64,000 nt of DNA from Massariosphaeria phaeospora (Eukaryota > Ascomycota > Dothideomycetes > Pleosporales). Below the pieces are notes generated by a model, which did not search any database, was not told the DNA's origin, and was given only the letters and a program-made list of their open reading frames with translations. How positions within the stretch are numbered: position 1 is the first letter of the stretch; the number at the start of each line of letters is the position of its first letter. The translations under genes and the position numbers were made by a program. The stretch lies in contig JAADJZ010000004.1 in the NCBI GenBank assembly GCA_011032825.1, forward strand, positions 1,178,001-1,242,000. The letters run 5' to 3'. Positions 22,636 through 34,175 of the stretch are shown here, piece by piece.

Positions 22636-23868
22636 GGGCAGCTGCACACATCAGCAGCGACTTGGAGAGGGCAGCAATGCATGAAGTCCTTTCGCAGGTT
22701 TTACCCTGATCAAGTTCCGACCGTATTTCTCAGATCGCGCGCCAGCTCGAGTGATGGAGCTGGCGCGCGAACACCGGTCTCATGCAGTTGCTCTCGCCAA
22801 TACCTTGATCGGGACGTCTGCTACTCAGCTGCATCTTGGTTGTTGTCGTACTTGGGACGATGGCGGCGCGCTTTTGCGGAGGCTGGCGACGCGCTGCGAT
22901 GCTGACTGCCCAGATGCTGGTCTTTGAGGTAGGAATTACACGATGCGTGAGCCGGAACGAGAGCCAGACGGTGGATGGAGATTCTTCCCAGGTGCTTTAC
23001 GGCCCGCAGGTGCGCTGCACGTCGATGATGAGTCCGTAGCGCGGCAAGAAAAGATCGGATGGCTAGCGTGGGATGTGACCCCGCCCCCGCGTTTGCCTAT
23101 CGTGAACTGTTGCTGCATCAATTTTGCGACATGTCACGCCGTGGCCTCACCGACAGGCGAAAGAGATGGGATTGAGGAAGTTTGATAGCTCATGTTAGCC
23201 ATGACGCGAACGACTCACGTCCGATGGGAGGTCAGAGCTCCCAAAACCGCGAAACACACCTCCATGGAACCAGACATCGCCAACTTCGGCCTCTTCAATA
23301 GGCCATGTGCTCTGTCGCATAAGGTTTGCGCGACGGCGGGTGCAGACGGACCAGCCCGCAGTCTTCAGCTCGGGAGGCGTCCGCCGTCATCTGGACAACC
23401 CGGCCCACACGATGAGTTCACGCTTGCTTATCTATCGGTCCCGGCATGCGACCTCTCTTTTTGTCAAGATGCTATTCCTCGCAAGGCACCACCAACATCG
23501 CACATCTCTTATCCATCTTCTCCTCTCTTTAACCAAGTCCATGTGGCATACACTGTTGATTATCTCCATGTATTACTTCCCTCACTAGTCTACGCCTCTC
23601 GATGCCGGTTTGGTCTCTGAGATGGTACAGCCGGCGATCGAGGTCAGCCAGCTGCTCGTTTGGGCCTAGTCCCAAGGATGCCTTTCCCAGCTTATCTTGG
23701 TAGACCAGCAGACTGGATCCCCGGCCACATCTTGGTCATGGTTCGGCCTGTACCTGAAGGGGGTGCGGGGGTCATGCAATTTACCCCAAGGTTTTATATT
23801 GCTTCCATACCGTCGGTCAACTTTCTTCCAACGTCGAGCCTTGAAATCAGTGCAACTGTATACCCGAC
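22636..23868. promoter_or_regulatory. Divergent intergenic region, permease and amine oxidase promoters
   Basis: About 1.2 kb between two divergent start codons. It contains a perfect 14-bp inverted repeat at 22735-22770 and a TTATATT box at 23794-23800, about 70 bp before the amine oxidase ATG. The open frames within it lack coding character. Confidence 0.5.
22735..22770. repeat. Perfect 14-bp inverted repeat with 8-nt loop
   Basis: TCGCGCGCCAGCTC (22735-22748) is followed by an 8-base loop and then its exact reverse complement (22757-22770), about 100 bp upstream of the permease ATG. It could be a dyad site for a regulator or an RNA hairpin if transcribed. Confidence 0.75.
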
Positions 23869-25742
23869 ATGTGCAATAGATATATCTTCTTGCTGACTGG
23901 GCTTTTGCCTCTGTCAGGTCTTGCTGCGCCCACGTTTGAGACTAGAGATAAGAGCATATGTCGAAAGACCACTGTTGCTATTCTGTAAGTATTCTTCTAA
24001 TCGCGTAAGCATCCAATTCAGTAACATAGTCCAACGAGCACCTAAAACCAAGGAGGACTAATGGTATGTTCACATAACATCACCTTCTTTTAATGACCGT
24101 AGCCTGGTCCTGGTCGAGGTATATTGGTCTTCGATTGCTGACTCCAAATTCTTTAGAGGCGGTGGCGTTGCTGGGATCACGGCTGCGGTAAGTTCTCCCA
24201 AGTCACCCCAGTCCAATTTGGTTCTAATAGTGGCTACAGCAAGCGTTATCGAATCAATCTGTGACCGATTTCCTCGTAGTCGAGTATAATGGGGACATTG
24301 GTGGTCGCATGCTTCACACTAACTTTGGAGAGGATGCAGACGGAAATCCATATGTGATCGAGTTGGGCGCAAATTGGGTACGTCAAATTACTCTCCCTGT
24401 GTTCTGTAGCTGATTTTATCCCTAGGTTCAAGGGCTGGGAACGGAAACTAGGCCTGAGAACCCAATCTGGACCTTCGCAAAGGAATACCAGATCGCAAAC
24501 ACATACTCAGATTACAGTTCCATCACCACATACAACGAGACTGGGGCCGTCAACTACACTTACCTGCTCGATGAATTTGACGAAGCTTGGACGATCTTCG
24601 AGCAGGATGCCGGCTACATCCTCACCGACAATCTTCAAGACAAAAGCCTGCGCGCCGGCCTTCGACAAGCGGGCTGGAACCCGAAGAGGAACATGGCCGC
24701 TCAAGCTGCTGAGTGGTGGATGTGGGACTGGGAAACATCGTCCAGTGCTGAAGAGTCATCCTTCGTGTTCGGCATTGCGGGCTATAACTTGACATTCTAT
24801 CAGTATTCTGAGGAGAACAACTTTGTCACCGACCAACGCGGCTTCAACACCCTTCTTAAGAATATCGCATCAACCTTCCTCCAGCTAGGTGATCCCCGCT
24901 TACTCCTTAATACGATCGTCGCCTCCATCGACTACTCCCCCTCCGGTGTCACCGTCACCATGGAGGACGGCAGTTGCATTGAAGCCGCCTACGCAATCTG
25001 CACCTTTTCTCTCGGCGTCCTCCAAAACGATGTGGTGACCTTCGCCCCAACCCTTCCAGACTGGAAGCAGACTTCCATCGCCACCTTTCAGATGGGCACC
25101 TACACCAAGATCTTCCTACAATTCAACGAAACATTCTGGGACCCAGACACCCAATTCATGCTCTACGCGTCCCCAACAACCCGCGGCTACTACCCCGTCT
25201 GGCAATCACTATCCACCGAAGGCTTCTTTCCAGACTCCAACATCCTGTTCGTCACCGTCGTCGGCCGCGAAGCCTACCGCGTAGAACTCCAAGACGACGA
25301 AACCACCAAAGCCGAAGTCCTAGCCGTGCTCCGCCAAATGTTCCCCAACACCACCATCCCAGACCCCATCGCCTTCACCTACCCGCGCTGGAGCACCGTG
25401 CCCTGGTCCTACGGCAGCTACTCCAACTGGCCGACCGGCACCACGCTTGAAACGCATCAGAATCTGCGCGCCAACGTCGAGCGGCTGTACTTCGCGGGCG
25501 AGCACACGTCGACGGAGTACTTCGGCTTTTTGCACGGCGCGTGGTTCGAGGGGCGTGAGGCGGGGATGCGCATTGCGGGGCAGCTGACGGGCGAGTGTGT
25601 GAATGTTGCGAGTGGGTGTGGGAATTATACGGCGTATGGGGATGGGGAGTTGAGGGGGACGACGGAGTGGGCGGAGTATAATGCGTTTAATGGGATGGGG
25701 GTGAGTCCGTTTTTCGTGGCGGATAGTGAGGGTGGGGAGTAG
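23869..25742 (+). CDS. Secreted flavin-containing amine (polyamine) oxidase
   Basis: Four exons (23869-23984, 24157-24187, 24240-24377, 24426-25742) splice in frame to 533 residues. The protein oxidises amines, probably polyamines, with FAD. An N-terminal signal peptide (RYIFLLTGLLPLSGLAA) implies secretion. The FAD-binding GxGxxG-type motif, ILGGGVAGITAAQAL, is split by introns 1 and 2, followed by VVEYNGDIGGRM. The C-terminal FAD site reads YFAGEHTSTEYFGFLHGAWFEG. A substrate-domain core lies between. There are several N-glycosylation sites (NQS, NYT, NLT). Intron 1 is unusually long (172 nt). The 31-nt exon 2 is needed to complete the Rossmann motif, which supports the model. Fungal secreted polyamine oxidases are about 530 residues long, matching this one. 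Confidence 0.9.
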
Positions 25743-26384
25743 GCATGTCTTGTGCAGGGGGTCTTATGGGTAGGGGGGAGTTGATAGTGTTGTGGTAATG
25801 TGATGGGTGGTCTGAATATATGGCGGAATTTGAGCACTGAATGTGGGAGCTAGATTGCGTAGTGTTCCGTGAGTCCCTGTTTCGATCGACTAGATACTGC
25901 CTAGGTACTGGTGGGTAAAAGCTTTCGGATATACCCCTAAAGACTGAAGAGGGAGGGCGTGAATGAAGATAGTCAAATACCTGAATCTTATATAAGTTGC
26001 GAAGTCGCCAACCTAGTGCCATATCGTTTTCACACGAGGAGAAGTTAGAGAGCAGTAATGCGCGGCATAGGACCCCTATTCTGCTGCACAATTAGTTCTC
26101 TCTACGCATGGCATACCTCTGGACCATTCGTCCAGGACACGAGCGCGGTCTCGAAGGAGCAACTCCGGGTATACCGACGACTGCCCGTTTGTTGGTATAA
26201 TGAAGTCTCTCGTACCGCAATTGAATAAACTGGCCACATCGCAGAAACCTGACCATTTTCTGAGCCTATACTCCGCTGAGTGGGATATATGGAGAATTGC
26301 CTAGCCTTGTGAAGATAGGTTGCTGGGTACAAAAGGCTAGTTGTGGCTTTGGTCACTGCGTAGCACTGTAAAACTTTATCCCCT
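25743..26384. other. Intergenic, 3' flank of amine oxidase
   Basis: Moderately AT-rich, without recognisable coding. Minus-strand frames up to 134 codons here have no domain and overlap the end of the amine oxidase, so I treat them as chance. Confidence 0.45.
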
Positions 26385-26705
26385 AGTAGTTAGGTGATGG
26401 CTAAGGGATAGCAAGGTGACGCAAGGGGACGCAAGGGGACAGCTAGGGGATAGCTAAGGGATAGCTAGAAGATATCCCCTTGTAACAAGGAGATTAATTA
26501 AAAGTAGACCCTTTTTATATAAGGGAGGGTCTCTATTCTCTATGCACGCCAGAGGTCTCTATACCTGCTAGATCTCCGCACTGCGCCTATGCCCGCACCT
26601 GCGCTATATAGTAAGGTCTGCGCTCCTTCTTCTTCTCTTTCTTCTTTATCTCATCTATCTCATCTATCTATCACGGTAAGGCGCTCTCCCTTAGCAAAAC
26701 ATAGT
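26385..26705 (+). repeat. Possible solo LTR or LTR fragment with internal short tandem repeats
   Basis: The segment has three tandem GCAAGGKGAC units (26411-26440), then AGCTARGGGAT-type units (26441-26470), a TATA-like TTTTTATATAAGG at about 26513-26525 and a CTCATCTATCTATC tract, the order expected in the U3-R-U5 part of a fungal LTR. I could not find a matching target duplication or a second LTR. The word GGGGATAGCTAAGGGA recurs at about 45317, so it belongs to a dispersed repeat. Confidence 0.4.
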
Positions 26706-26773
26706 TAGCAATAACTGCACGACTCTAATTAATTAATTGAATTATTAGTCACTAATATAGTACAGGCAAACAT

Positions 26774-26827
26774 CTTACGATAATAAGGCATCTCACGATA
26801 ATAAGGTATCTTATGATAATAAAGCAG
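26774..26827. repeat. 18-bp tandem repeat, three units
   Basis: Units begin at 26774, 26792 and 26810 and read CTTACGATAATAAGGCAT with two to four changes each. The changes are C-to-T or G-to-A in most positions, so mild RIP or simple drift is possible. Confidence 0.8.
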
Positions 26828-27472
26828 GTAGGCAGGCAGTAACGTAGCGTTGATGAGGCAGTTTGGTAAGGAGCTGCTTAATTATTAACATTCTATAGAT
26901 AGTTTAGAAACACTACAATAGATTACCTAAAAGCAGTTTACTAATTAGCAATCTGTAACTACCTGTACGTACGTTAGAGGAAATAGCAAGAGAACAGATG
27001 CGTAAACTTACGCCTCTAGCTACTAGGGGAAAAGGTCTTGTAGTGTAGCATTGAGCGTTATGTATATAGTTTCATAGACATGAGTAGAGCTCGGTAGATC
27101 AGATATATACCTACGAGACTGAGATCAATTCCTGGTCTTATTGGAATTTATTTTTGGTAGCAACTTGTTACCATAAATTTTTAAATTTGTGTTATTGTTT
27201 CTTAAACTACGATTTATGTGTGGTGAGGTATGAGGACTTTGTAATTGCATTTGTGTTTTCGGCGCCTTGTAAAACCACCATGATTAACCTTTAAAGTATC
27301 GCTCTTATACCTCCCCATTCGCCAGGGTGGTATATTTCGAGCTTAATTTAGTAGCATATCGGACCGCGGGAAGTTATTGTTCCTTGACCTTATCGATACA
27401 TGGTATATGTGGATACCGTTCACTTGTAGTAGAGGCATTTCCGGAACAGGGGCTCGGATTCCTGCAAGTCTC
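26828..27472. other. AT-rich intergenic, repeat remnants
   Basis: AT-rich DNA before the 3' end of the aldo-keto reductase gene. It is probably remnant of a retroelement, but no frame or terminal repeat can be read. A TTTTTGGTAGCAACTTGTTA stretch near 27151-27170 has no assigned role. Confidence 0.4.
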
Positions 27473-28512
27473 TTAATCACTGCTGACTGTTGGATCCCAG
27501 GCGCAAGGTTCATATACCCCAGTGTCCAGCTTCTGCATCTCGTCGTCAGCAAGCTCGAAATCGTATATTTGAGCGTTCTCTTCGATTCGTGATTTCGTGA
27601 CGGACTTCGGCAGAGGCACGAAACCCTGGAGATGCAGTCAGTTTCAGGGTCCGTGGGAATTGTATAGGCACAAATGGGTATATGGATCCAATCGATGGGC
27701 ACACATACCTTCTGTAAACTCCAACGCAGTAATATCTGCGATGGGGTTTTGCCATACTTGCTCGCAAGCGGAACAAGTAATGGATCGTTCGTCTTCGTCG
27801 CCCGTACGAGGGGCGAATACGCCTCGACCACAACGCCTCTGTCTTTGCACCAATCTACTATATCCTTCCGAGCAAGCCACGGATGGAGTTCAATCTGGTT
27901 GACGCTCAGAACGCCGCCCTTGCCCTGACCTTCCTTCCCATCCGTGCTCTTGATCCACGCCTCCAGCTCGTCTAGATGGTGCACCCCATAGTTTGACACA
28001 CCGATAGATCTGATCTTGCCCGCTGCTACACCCTCGACTAGCGCTTTCCACGCCCCAATCCGATTCTCTTTTCCGCCGTAAGGCGCGTGCAAGAGATATA
28101 GATCGACGTAGTCGTATCCGGTGATCTTGAGCGTGTTGTCAATGTGCCGCTTCGAATTCTCGTAGTTCATCTGCCGCGGCGGTATCTTTGTGGTGAAGAA
28201 CAGCTCTTCGCGCGGGATGCCGGACGCTTTCATGCCTTCGGCGGATGACTGCTCGTTGTGATAGGCAACGGCGGAGTCCACGTGTCGGTAGCCCACTTTG
28301 AGCGCATGCTGGACGACATCCGACGCCTGATCAGCTGGAGTCTGATACACACCATAGCCTAACACCGGGATCTCGTAGCCGGAGGGCATTCGGTAGTTGG
28401 TGTTGATGGCGAGCTTTGCCATGAGGGGCAACGACGTGTGAAGCAGACGGACAGCCGGCTTCTTTGAGAGGCAACTTTGCAGGCGAGCGACTCTAGACAG
28501 GATCGTGATCAT
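27473..28512 (-). CDS. Aldo-keto reductase
   Basis: Exons 28512-27709 and 27625-27473 join over an 83-nt intron (GTATGT donor, CTCCAG acceptor) to 318 residues. Aldo-keto reductases reduce aldehydes or ketones with NADPH on a TIM barrel. The catalytic tetrad is complete: Asp79 and Tyr84 (HVDSAVAYHNE), Lys109 (FFTTKIPP), His142 (YLLHAPYGG). NADPH-binding words follow (IRSIGVSNYG, VNQIELHPW, VVEAYSPL, QILLRWSLQK) and, after the intron, FVPLPKSVTKSRIEENAQ. The first 30 residues are basic with few acids, like a mitochondrial presequence. Met31 (MAKLAIN) is a possible cytosolic start. The substrate is unknown. The gene faces the amine oxidase tail to tail. Confidence 0.92.
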
Positions 28513-28841
28513 GTCAGGGAGACAAAGAGACAGAGATGGCGATGCTCACTTGGCGCAGTTGTGCCGATGACGCAGGTGAGGGGGCTTATCGATAAGGATC
28601 CATCTCAAATTACTCCATACACCCTAATACATCCGTTATCCGTCTCTGTCACAACTCACGACGCACGACGCACACCTCACAACACAGCTCCATTGCACCT
28701 CATTCTTAGTGTTCCGCTCCCACCGCAGCCCCAAATTTGCTCCAATTCCTTTCCGAAAACGTTCCGAAAACGGTCCTTTTGGTTCAGCGCAGCTTGTGGG
28801 CCGCAAGAACCGTCGCATGACGTTCCAGCCCCGGCACAGCC

Positions 28842-29504
28842 ATGGATGGCAAGGAGCGCATCGAATCCGCTCCAACTTCAGCCTCCGCCCAGCTGTCGCA
28901 CTTGCTTAAGCACCAGATCAAACGCTTGAGCCCGCACACCACCGCCTACAATACCAATCATCGAGCACTCCGGACGCCAAAGGCCATCGACGGTGCCATT
29001 CTCAGGACTCCTTCGCCCCTTTTGCGTGGAGCTAGAGCCCGCTCTGCCATGGCTTCCACCCCAGCCACGGACTTCGCTGAAAAGCAATATTCTACAGCTT
29101 CTACGGGCCTTCCAGAAGCCCCGCCGAATGATCAGCAATTTCCCGCAAATAACTGAGTCAGTCGATCTGCAGGCACGGCACCCCCGACCCAGGGTCCCCC
29201 CGCTCTGCGGCTCAACGACTCTTCCAAAGGCCGAGCGCAGTCAGCCACCTACTCCTACCAGATTCCTACCAAAGCACGCTGGGCGTCTAGCGTTACCGTG
29301 ATCAACGACCCTGGAACGTCATTTGTCATAGCTGAAGCGGCATCGGAATCAACTCTCCAGAGTCTGCGCACAATAGAGCACTGCCGACACTCAAGAACGT
29401 GCAGCACGGCCGCGTCATCACGGGCTTCACTCAAAACGCTACCGATTTCAGATCGAAGATTACCGCGAGAACGAGCATATGACAGTCGATGGTTCAGCAA
29501 CTGA
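28842..29504 (+). pseudogene. Possible decayed gene, unknown family
   Basis: A frame opens with ATG at 28842 (MDGKERIESAPTSASAQLSH), runs 104 codons to a TGA at 29154, and then stays open in the same frame to 29504 with protein-like composition (TYSYQIPTKARWASS). Another frame from about 29366 reads ALPTLKNVQHGRVITGFTQN, suggesting a frameshift. No intron explains the TGA. I do not recognise the protein. It may be a pseudogene, or the first part may be a small real gene. Low confidence. Confidence 0.35.
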
Positions 29505-32500
29505 AGATGATAAACCCGGAGTGTCCGACCCAAAGGCCGTGGGCATCGGAGGCCGCGACCATCGTTCATGCTGGGCCGACTCTAGTGCATGTCTTCTGTG
29601 TGAAGCTTCAAGACCATTTCCTCCATGCACCCCTTGGCATAGGTTGTTCGAGAGTTGCTTTTGATGTGCGTATGTTTGTTTCATAGCGTCGATCCGCCAT
29701 GACACGGCACGAGGGATGCGTGTTTTGCATTTAGCGCCATCGTACTAGGCTGACGAGTGCGGGGCGTGTTTACTCCTAGTGCGAGGCTGACTACTGCGCC
29801 ATCAACAACTATGGATGATGGTGTAAAGTCTATGGAATCTGGTGGGGGCTAAATCATGCGCCTTTGCTGTGTGAAACAGTGCTGTGGTGATGACAGCGAT
29901 TGAGCGCAAAACCGCGCAAAGACGCGGTCTGGAATTCGAGTACTATCACTTCTGCTGGGATTACCTGCATGAAAGGGGGGAGGCCACGTGAAGTGCGGGA
30001 AATGCTGGAAGAAGCACGTCGAAGATGGTAACGTATCCCCTCCCCCTGGTAGGTTCTCCAAGAACAATGCTTAACGGTGTTGCGGAAGGGGCTTAATGCC
30101 CAAGAAGCTCGAGGCCAGTCATTCTAAATGAACTTCTAGTTTCGGCAAGTCAGACTGGCCCGCCCTCTTCTTTGGGGGTTGTGCCGTCCCGTCTCTGGCC
30201 AACAAACTTTACGGGCATGGGGACCAGCGCGTCGGTGCCCTCAACGACTGGCACGCCGGAAAGAATAGACGGAGCCCGCACGGGTGGATGGTGATCACAG
30301 TTGATCATCGTACGAGGAGGCGTTCGTTCCCGCAAGCTTCTTGCAGTTTGCACATCATGGTGGGCCGTGTCTACTTGGGAGGCTGGGGAATTACGACAAC
30401 TCTAGCCATGAGCCACGGCCAGATCCAGGAGGCACACGGCAGAGGCGTGGTAGAGGCGTCTGCAGTTACGCCACTGCTGTCAAATAGACGTTCAACTTCG
30501 CATTATGCTGGCGATTCAGGCAAAGGTAAGAGCCTGGAAGTCGTCGTATCCGATTCCTTCGTGCGAGTTGAACGAGTGGCTCTGCTCTTCCAAGTAGCCT
30601 GCTTGTATCTTCCCGCCATCCTGACCCAGAAGGATCACAGATGGTTCATGGAGCCGACCCAGCCCACTCTAATCATCCATCAATCCCTCGGGGTATATTC
30701 CAACTCACCGACTTCGGACTCAATTGACTTTCTCCGTAGAGACGGAAGTTCCCGGATCTCATCTGTGTACCACGTCGACTGAGCCGTTGAGTAGCGTCAA
30801 GCCGTCCGTCAGCGTCCACGGCAGCTTGGGGTGGGAAGGATGCATCCTTTGGTTGAGAAACCGGGATGCATTGTTCGCCGGCTGGATCCGGCTCTCGATC
30901 GGGGAACGAACCGGGGTGCGTAAATGAAGTCGAGGCGGGTTGAAGCGTGATTTTGTTGAAGCGGCACGGCCGGAACATTCAGGGGAACAGCAAACTTGTG
31001 GTGAGCAAGATGCAGGTGCCGTCGCCGCATCCAAAGCAGCCGTATGGGCAAGGCGGGATTAACGCAAGGACAGAAGCTGGACTGGAGAAAAACAAAAGAC
31101 GGCGATCGCTCATCCTTGCTCACGTTACCGTAGACGTTTGGAAGGGCGTAGTAGGTGTAACCCTGGTTTTGTTTTTGCGATGGATGGATGGATTGCGAGA
31201 TCTGTGTGGCACGGTTCGAGCTCTGCTCCCCCTCCCCCTCCACGCAACCACAACCCCGATCACGGCGCCGGCGCGCGGCCTGCCTCATCATGCCTTTTCC
31301 CAAACCCGTCTAGTCAAGACCCCCTCCCCCCGTCCCTGGAGCCTAACCTCGATTCGCCGCCTGCACGTCAGTCATTCATTCAGCTCCACGCGCACATTGC
31401 GGCGAGCAACAAATCATATAGCGGGGAGCACCAACAGGGCAGAAGGACCAGAACTGTGCCGCACCGCAACCAGCTAATAGGGCGGCCGGTACAGCGCGCA
31501 GAGAAACAGAGCCCACGGCCCGCATTCGCTTTGGAGTGGATTGGGCGGCTACCTGCGAAGCGTGGATGTCGATGGGGGCGCATGGGGACGGTCTTGCAGC
31601 AAGCAAGTAAAACGCATGCTTTCTGATAGACGAGCGGGCTTGTCGGCATGAAACTTGTCCAGTGAAGCTGAGACACACATATCCACACACATGTCTATGC
31701 CCCGCCAGCGTGGCAGATTAGATCAGATCCAAGCCTAGACACGACAAGACAAGACTCTGCCCAGCGGCTACAAGGCAAAAGCACTTTGCTCAGAATGCTA
31801 GTTAGTGTAGATGCAAAGTGCATAGGTACTGTAGCAGATGAGCTCGCCCCACCCACCCCATATGCAGGCGCCAGAAAGCGTGAGTTAGTTACTGTGAGGA
31901 TCTAGCTTAGCTCCAGTCCAGCATCGAGCGAGCATCCAGATACTGCAAGAACCATGGACCTAGGAGCCTTATGGCATGGTATGTGTTTCAGGTTGGCCCG
32001 CCCGTTCTCCACACCCCCTCTACCTAGGTACATATCTCTCCCGTGAGGCACCCGCGAGGCAGAGTGGAGCGATACTTCGGGCCCCGAGTACTTGTGGGTA
32101 CCTACCTACTGTACTGTACTGGACGGTAGGTAGGTAGTCTGAGCACAAACCTTTTCGCTGAGACGGCTGGCCAGCGAGCTGCAGCGACCCGTCTGAGGCC
32201 GATCCCAAGCCAGGTCCCAAGGAGCTTTAACTTTTTGCTGGATCATGGGTTGGCGGTTCGCGGTGCGGAGGGAGGGTTGGAGCCGTGGGGCTGGGGCTTT
32301 TGCTGGGCGGCGGGGTGGGGTGCTGGGCTTACTGTTGTGCTTACTACTGGATGGAAATGGCGGATGGAATTGGGAAACGCGGTGATGAGGATGCCGCTCT
32401 GAGTGATTTACATACACATACGTGTATGTAAGGAGTGCGTTCAGATGCAGACGGGTGACAGTTAACCTCCTCACGTTTCCCTCTATGTCCTATGTTTCAG

Positions 32501-32557
32501 AACGTGGCAGACATGTGTGATTGCATACCGACCGACTTGATAGACGGTTTCTGACAC

Positions 32558-32602
32558 TGACTTACTGACTGACTGAATGACTGACTGATTGACTGACTGA
32601 CT
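32558..32602. repeat. (TGAC)n microsatellite
   Basis: About eleven imperfect units of GACT/TGAC with two interrupted units (GAATGACT, GATTGACT). Simple sequence, no known role. Confidence 0.8.
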
Positions 32603-32747
32603 ACCTGCCTAGGTGGACCCTCGTCTGACCACGCTACATCCTCGATCTCGCACAGATGGTTGGATAGATAGATAGGTGACTGTAGTCACTGACTGTGCCC
32701 TTAGCCACCCATCCCACCACCAGGCACAGGCACAGGCACAGTGCAAG

Positions 32748-32790
32748 GAATCCATCCATGAATCCACGAATCCATCCATCCATCCCTCAT
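32748..32790. repeat. (ATCC)n microsatellite
   Basis: Imperfect ATCC/CATC units, interrupted by AATCCACGAATCC. Simple sequence in the same gene-poor stretch. Confidence 0.75.
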
Positions 32791-33322
32791 CCCTCCTACC
32801 GACATACCAAAAAACCTCCGGCGCCGGTACCCAAGAGACCCAAGCCAGCACTGCTCGCCGCGTGCCCCTCCCCCTCCCCTCCCCTCAACCCAACCCGCGA
32901 GCGCGAGGTACGTGCAAGCGGGATGGGATGGGATGCTAGATCAGATTACCCCCAAGGATGAGGATGACGCCGTTGCAGACCGCTTTGCAGAGCCCCCGTG
33001 GTTGTTTTGTTGTCGGGAGATGCCATATTCCCGAAAGGCGGAAGCGCATGCGGGATGGGATGGGATAAGGGGGGCTCGATTCGATGCAAGGCGCGGCCTC
33101 ATGCCATGCCATGCCATGTACAGTGACCGTCCCGTAGCTAGCTAGCTAGTTATGCTGGCGTGAGCGTGTGCGTGTGCGTATCTGTGTTGTATGTGTGTGT
33201 GTGTGAAGGTGTTGCGGCATGGATAACGAATGGGTGCAGGGCGTCCGCCTCAACGAACGAACGCACGCACGAAGCACCGCCCGACCGAGCGATCCGCGGG
33301 CCAGTAGTCAGTCTGCCCAGTG

Positions 33323-33348
33323 AGCCAGCCAGCCAGCCAGCCAGCCAG
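33323..33348. repeat. (CCAG)n microsatellite
   Basis: Six uninterrupted CCAG-type units. GCCATGCCATGC runs occur nearby at about 33102-33118 and 33460-33474. Confidence 0.8.
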
Positions 33349-34175
33349 TCCGTCCGTGCCGCCGATGTGCCTGGGACGCAAAGCAAACCGTCTTGTTGGA
33401 AAGGCGATCCGTGCCCGCGTTGCGATAGGCAAGGTGGGCCCACACGCTTGTCACTGAGTGCCATGCCATGCCATGCGGCTGGCTCAGCGGGCGCGGGCAA
33501 TCGGGCTGTTCAATGTTGGACGCGGGGGTTTCGGTGACTGACTGGGGAGACAGACAGATGGAGAGAGCCTGGCTGAGCGGCGTGGCGAGGGGAGGCTGGA
33601 TAATGACGGTGCCGTTGCCGCTGGGGCGAAGTAGAGTAGGCCCCACAACGAGCGGGAGAATGAGGAACGCATGCGCGGCGCGGACGGTTTAGACAAGACA
33701 GAACGGGAGAAAAGGTGGAGAAGACGGGTGGTTTGTTGAATAGGTATCATATCATATTGAGGCTGGTCGGGAAGGGTTGCCGCCGCAGCCCCTTCCCCTT
33801 TTTACAAAGTGGCCGAAGCCTGTACCGTACCGCAGCGTCCTTGGCTGCTCGCTCCTATCGTAACCACCCCAAGCACAAAGAAGAACAGAACCGGATCGCT
33901 TGAAAGGTAAGAATTTTGAGTAGCCCTAGACCGGCTTCGCCTGGCGAGGATGTGCAAAATTATATACAGAATAGGAGTTTTTGAACGTGATAACGTGCTA
34001 CTTTGGGGGGTATAGTGCTCACGCAAAGCATGCTAACGTTTCGGAAGAGAATACCGCCATCCTGGCTTCTATCTTGAACCTGTGCCGGAACTCCGATGCC
34101 AGAGGGTGCGCCCTCGTGCGGCATGCATAGGAAAACAAATAATAAGAATAGAGACAATCGCGCTGCAGTAACCGC

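Larger units (their letters stand above)
29505..34175. other. Long gene-poor region downstream of the Myb-like gene
   Basis: Nearly 4.7 kb, balanced to GC-rich, with many overlapping chance frames but none with a domain or consistent codon use. Microsatellites are common in the part 32.1-33.5 kb. It includes an 11-bp inverted repeat (32099-32109 against 32126-32136). It may hold a long 3' untranslated region or noncoding transcript of the regulator at 34.2-35.6 kb, but the sequence alone does not show it. Confidence 0.45.
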
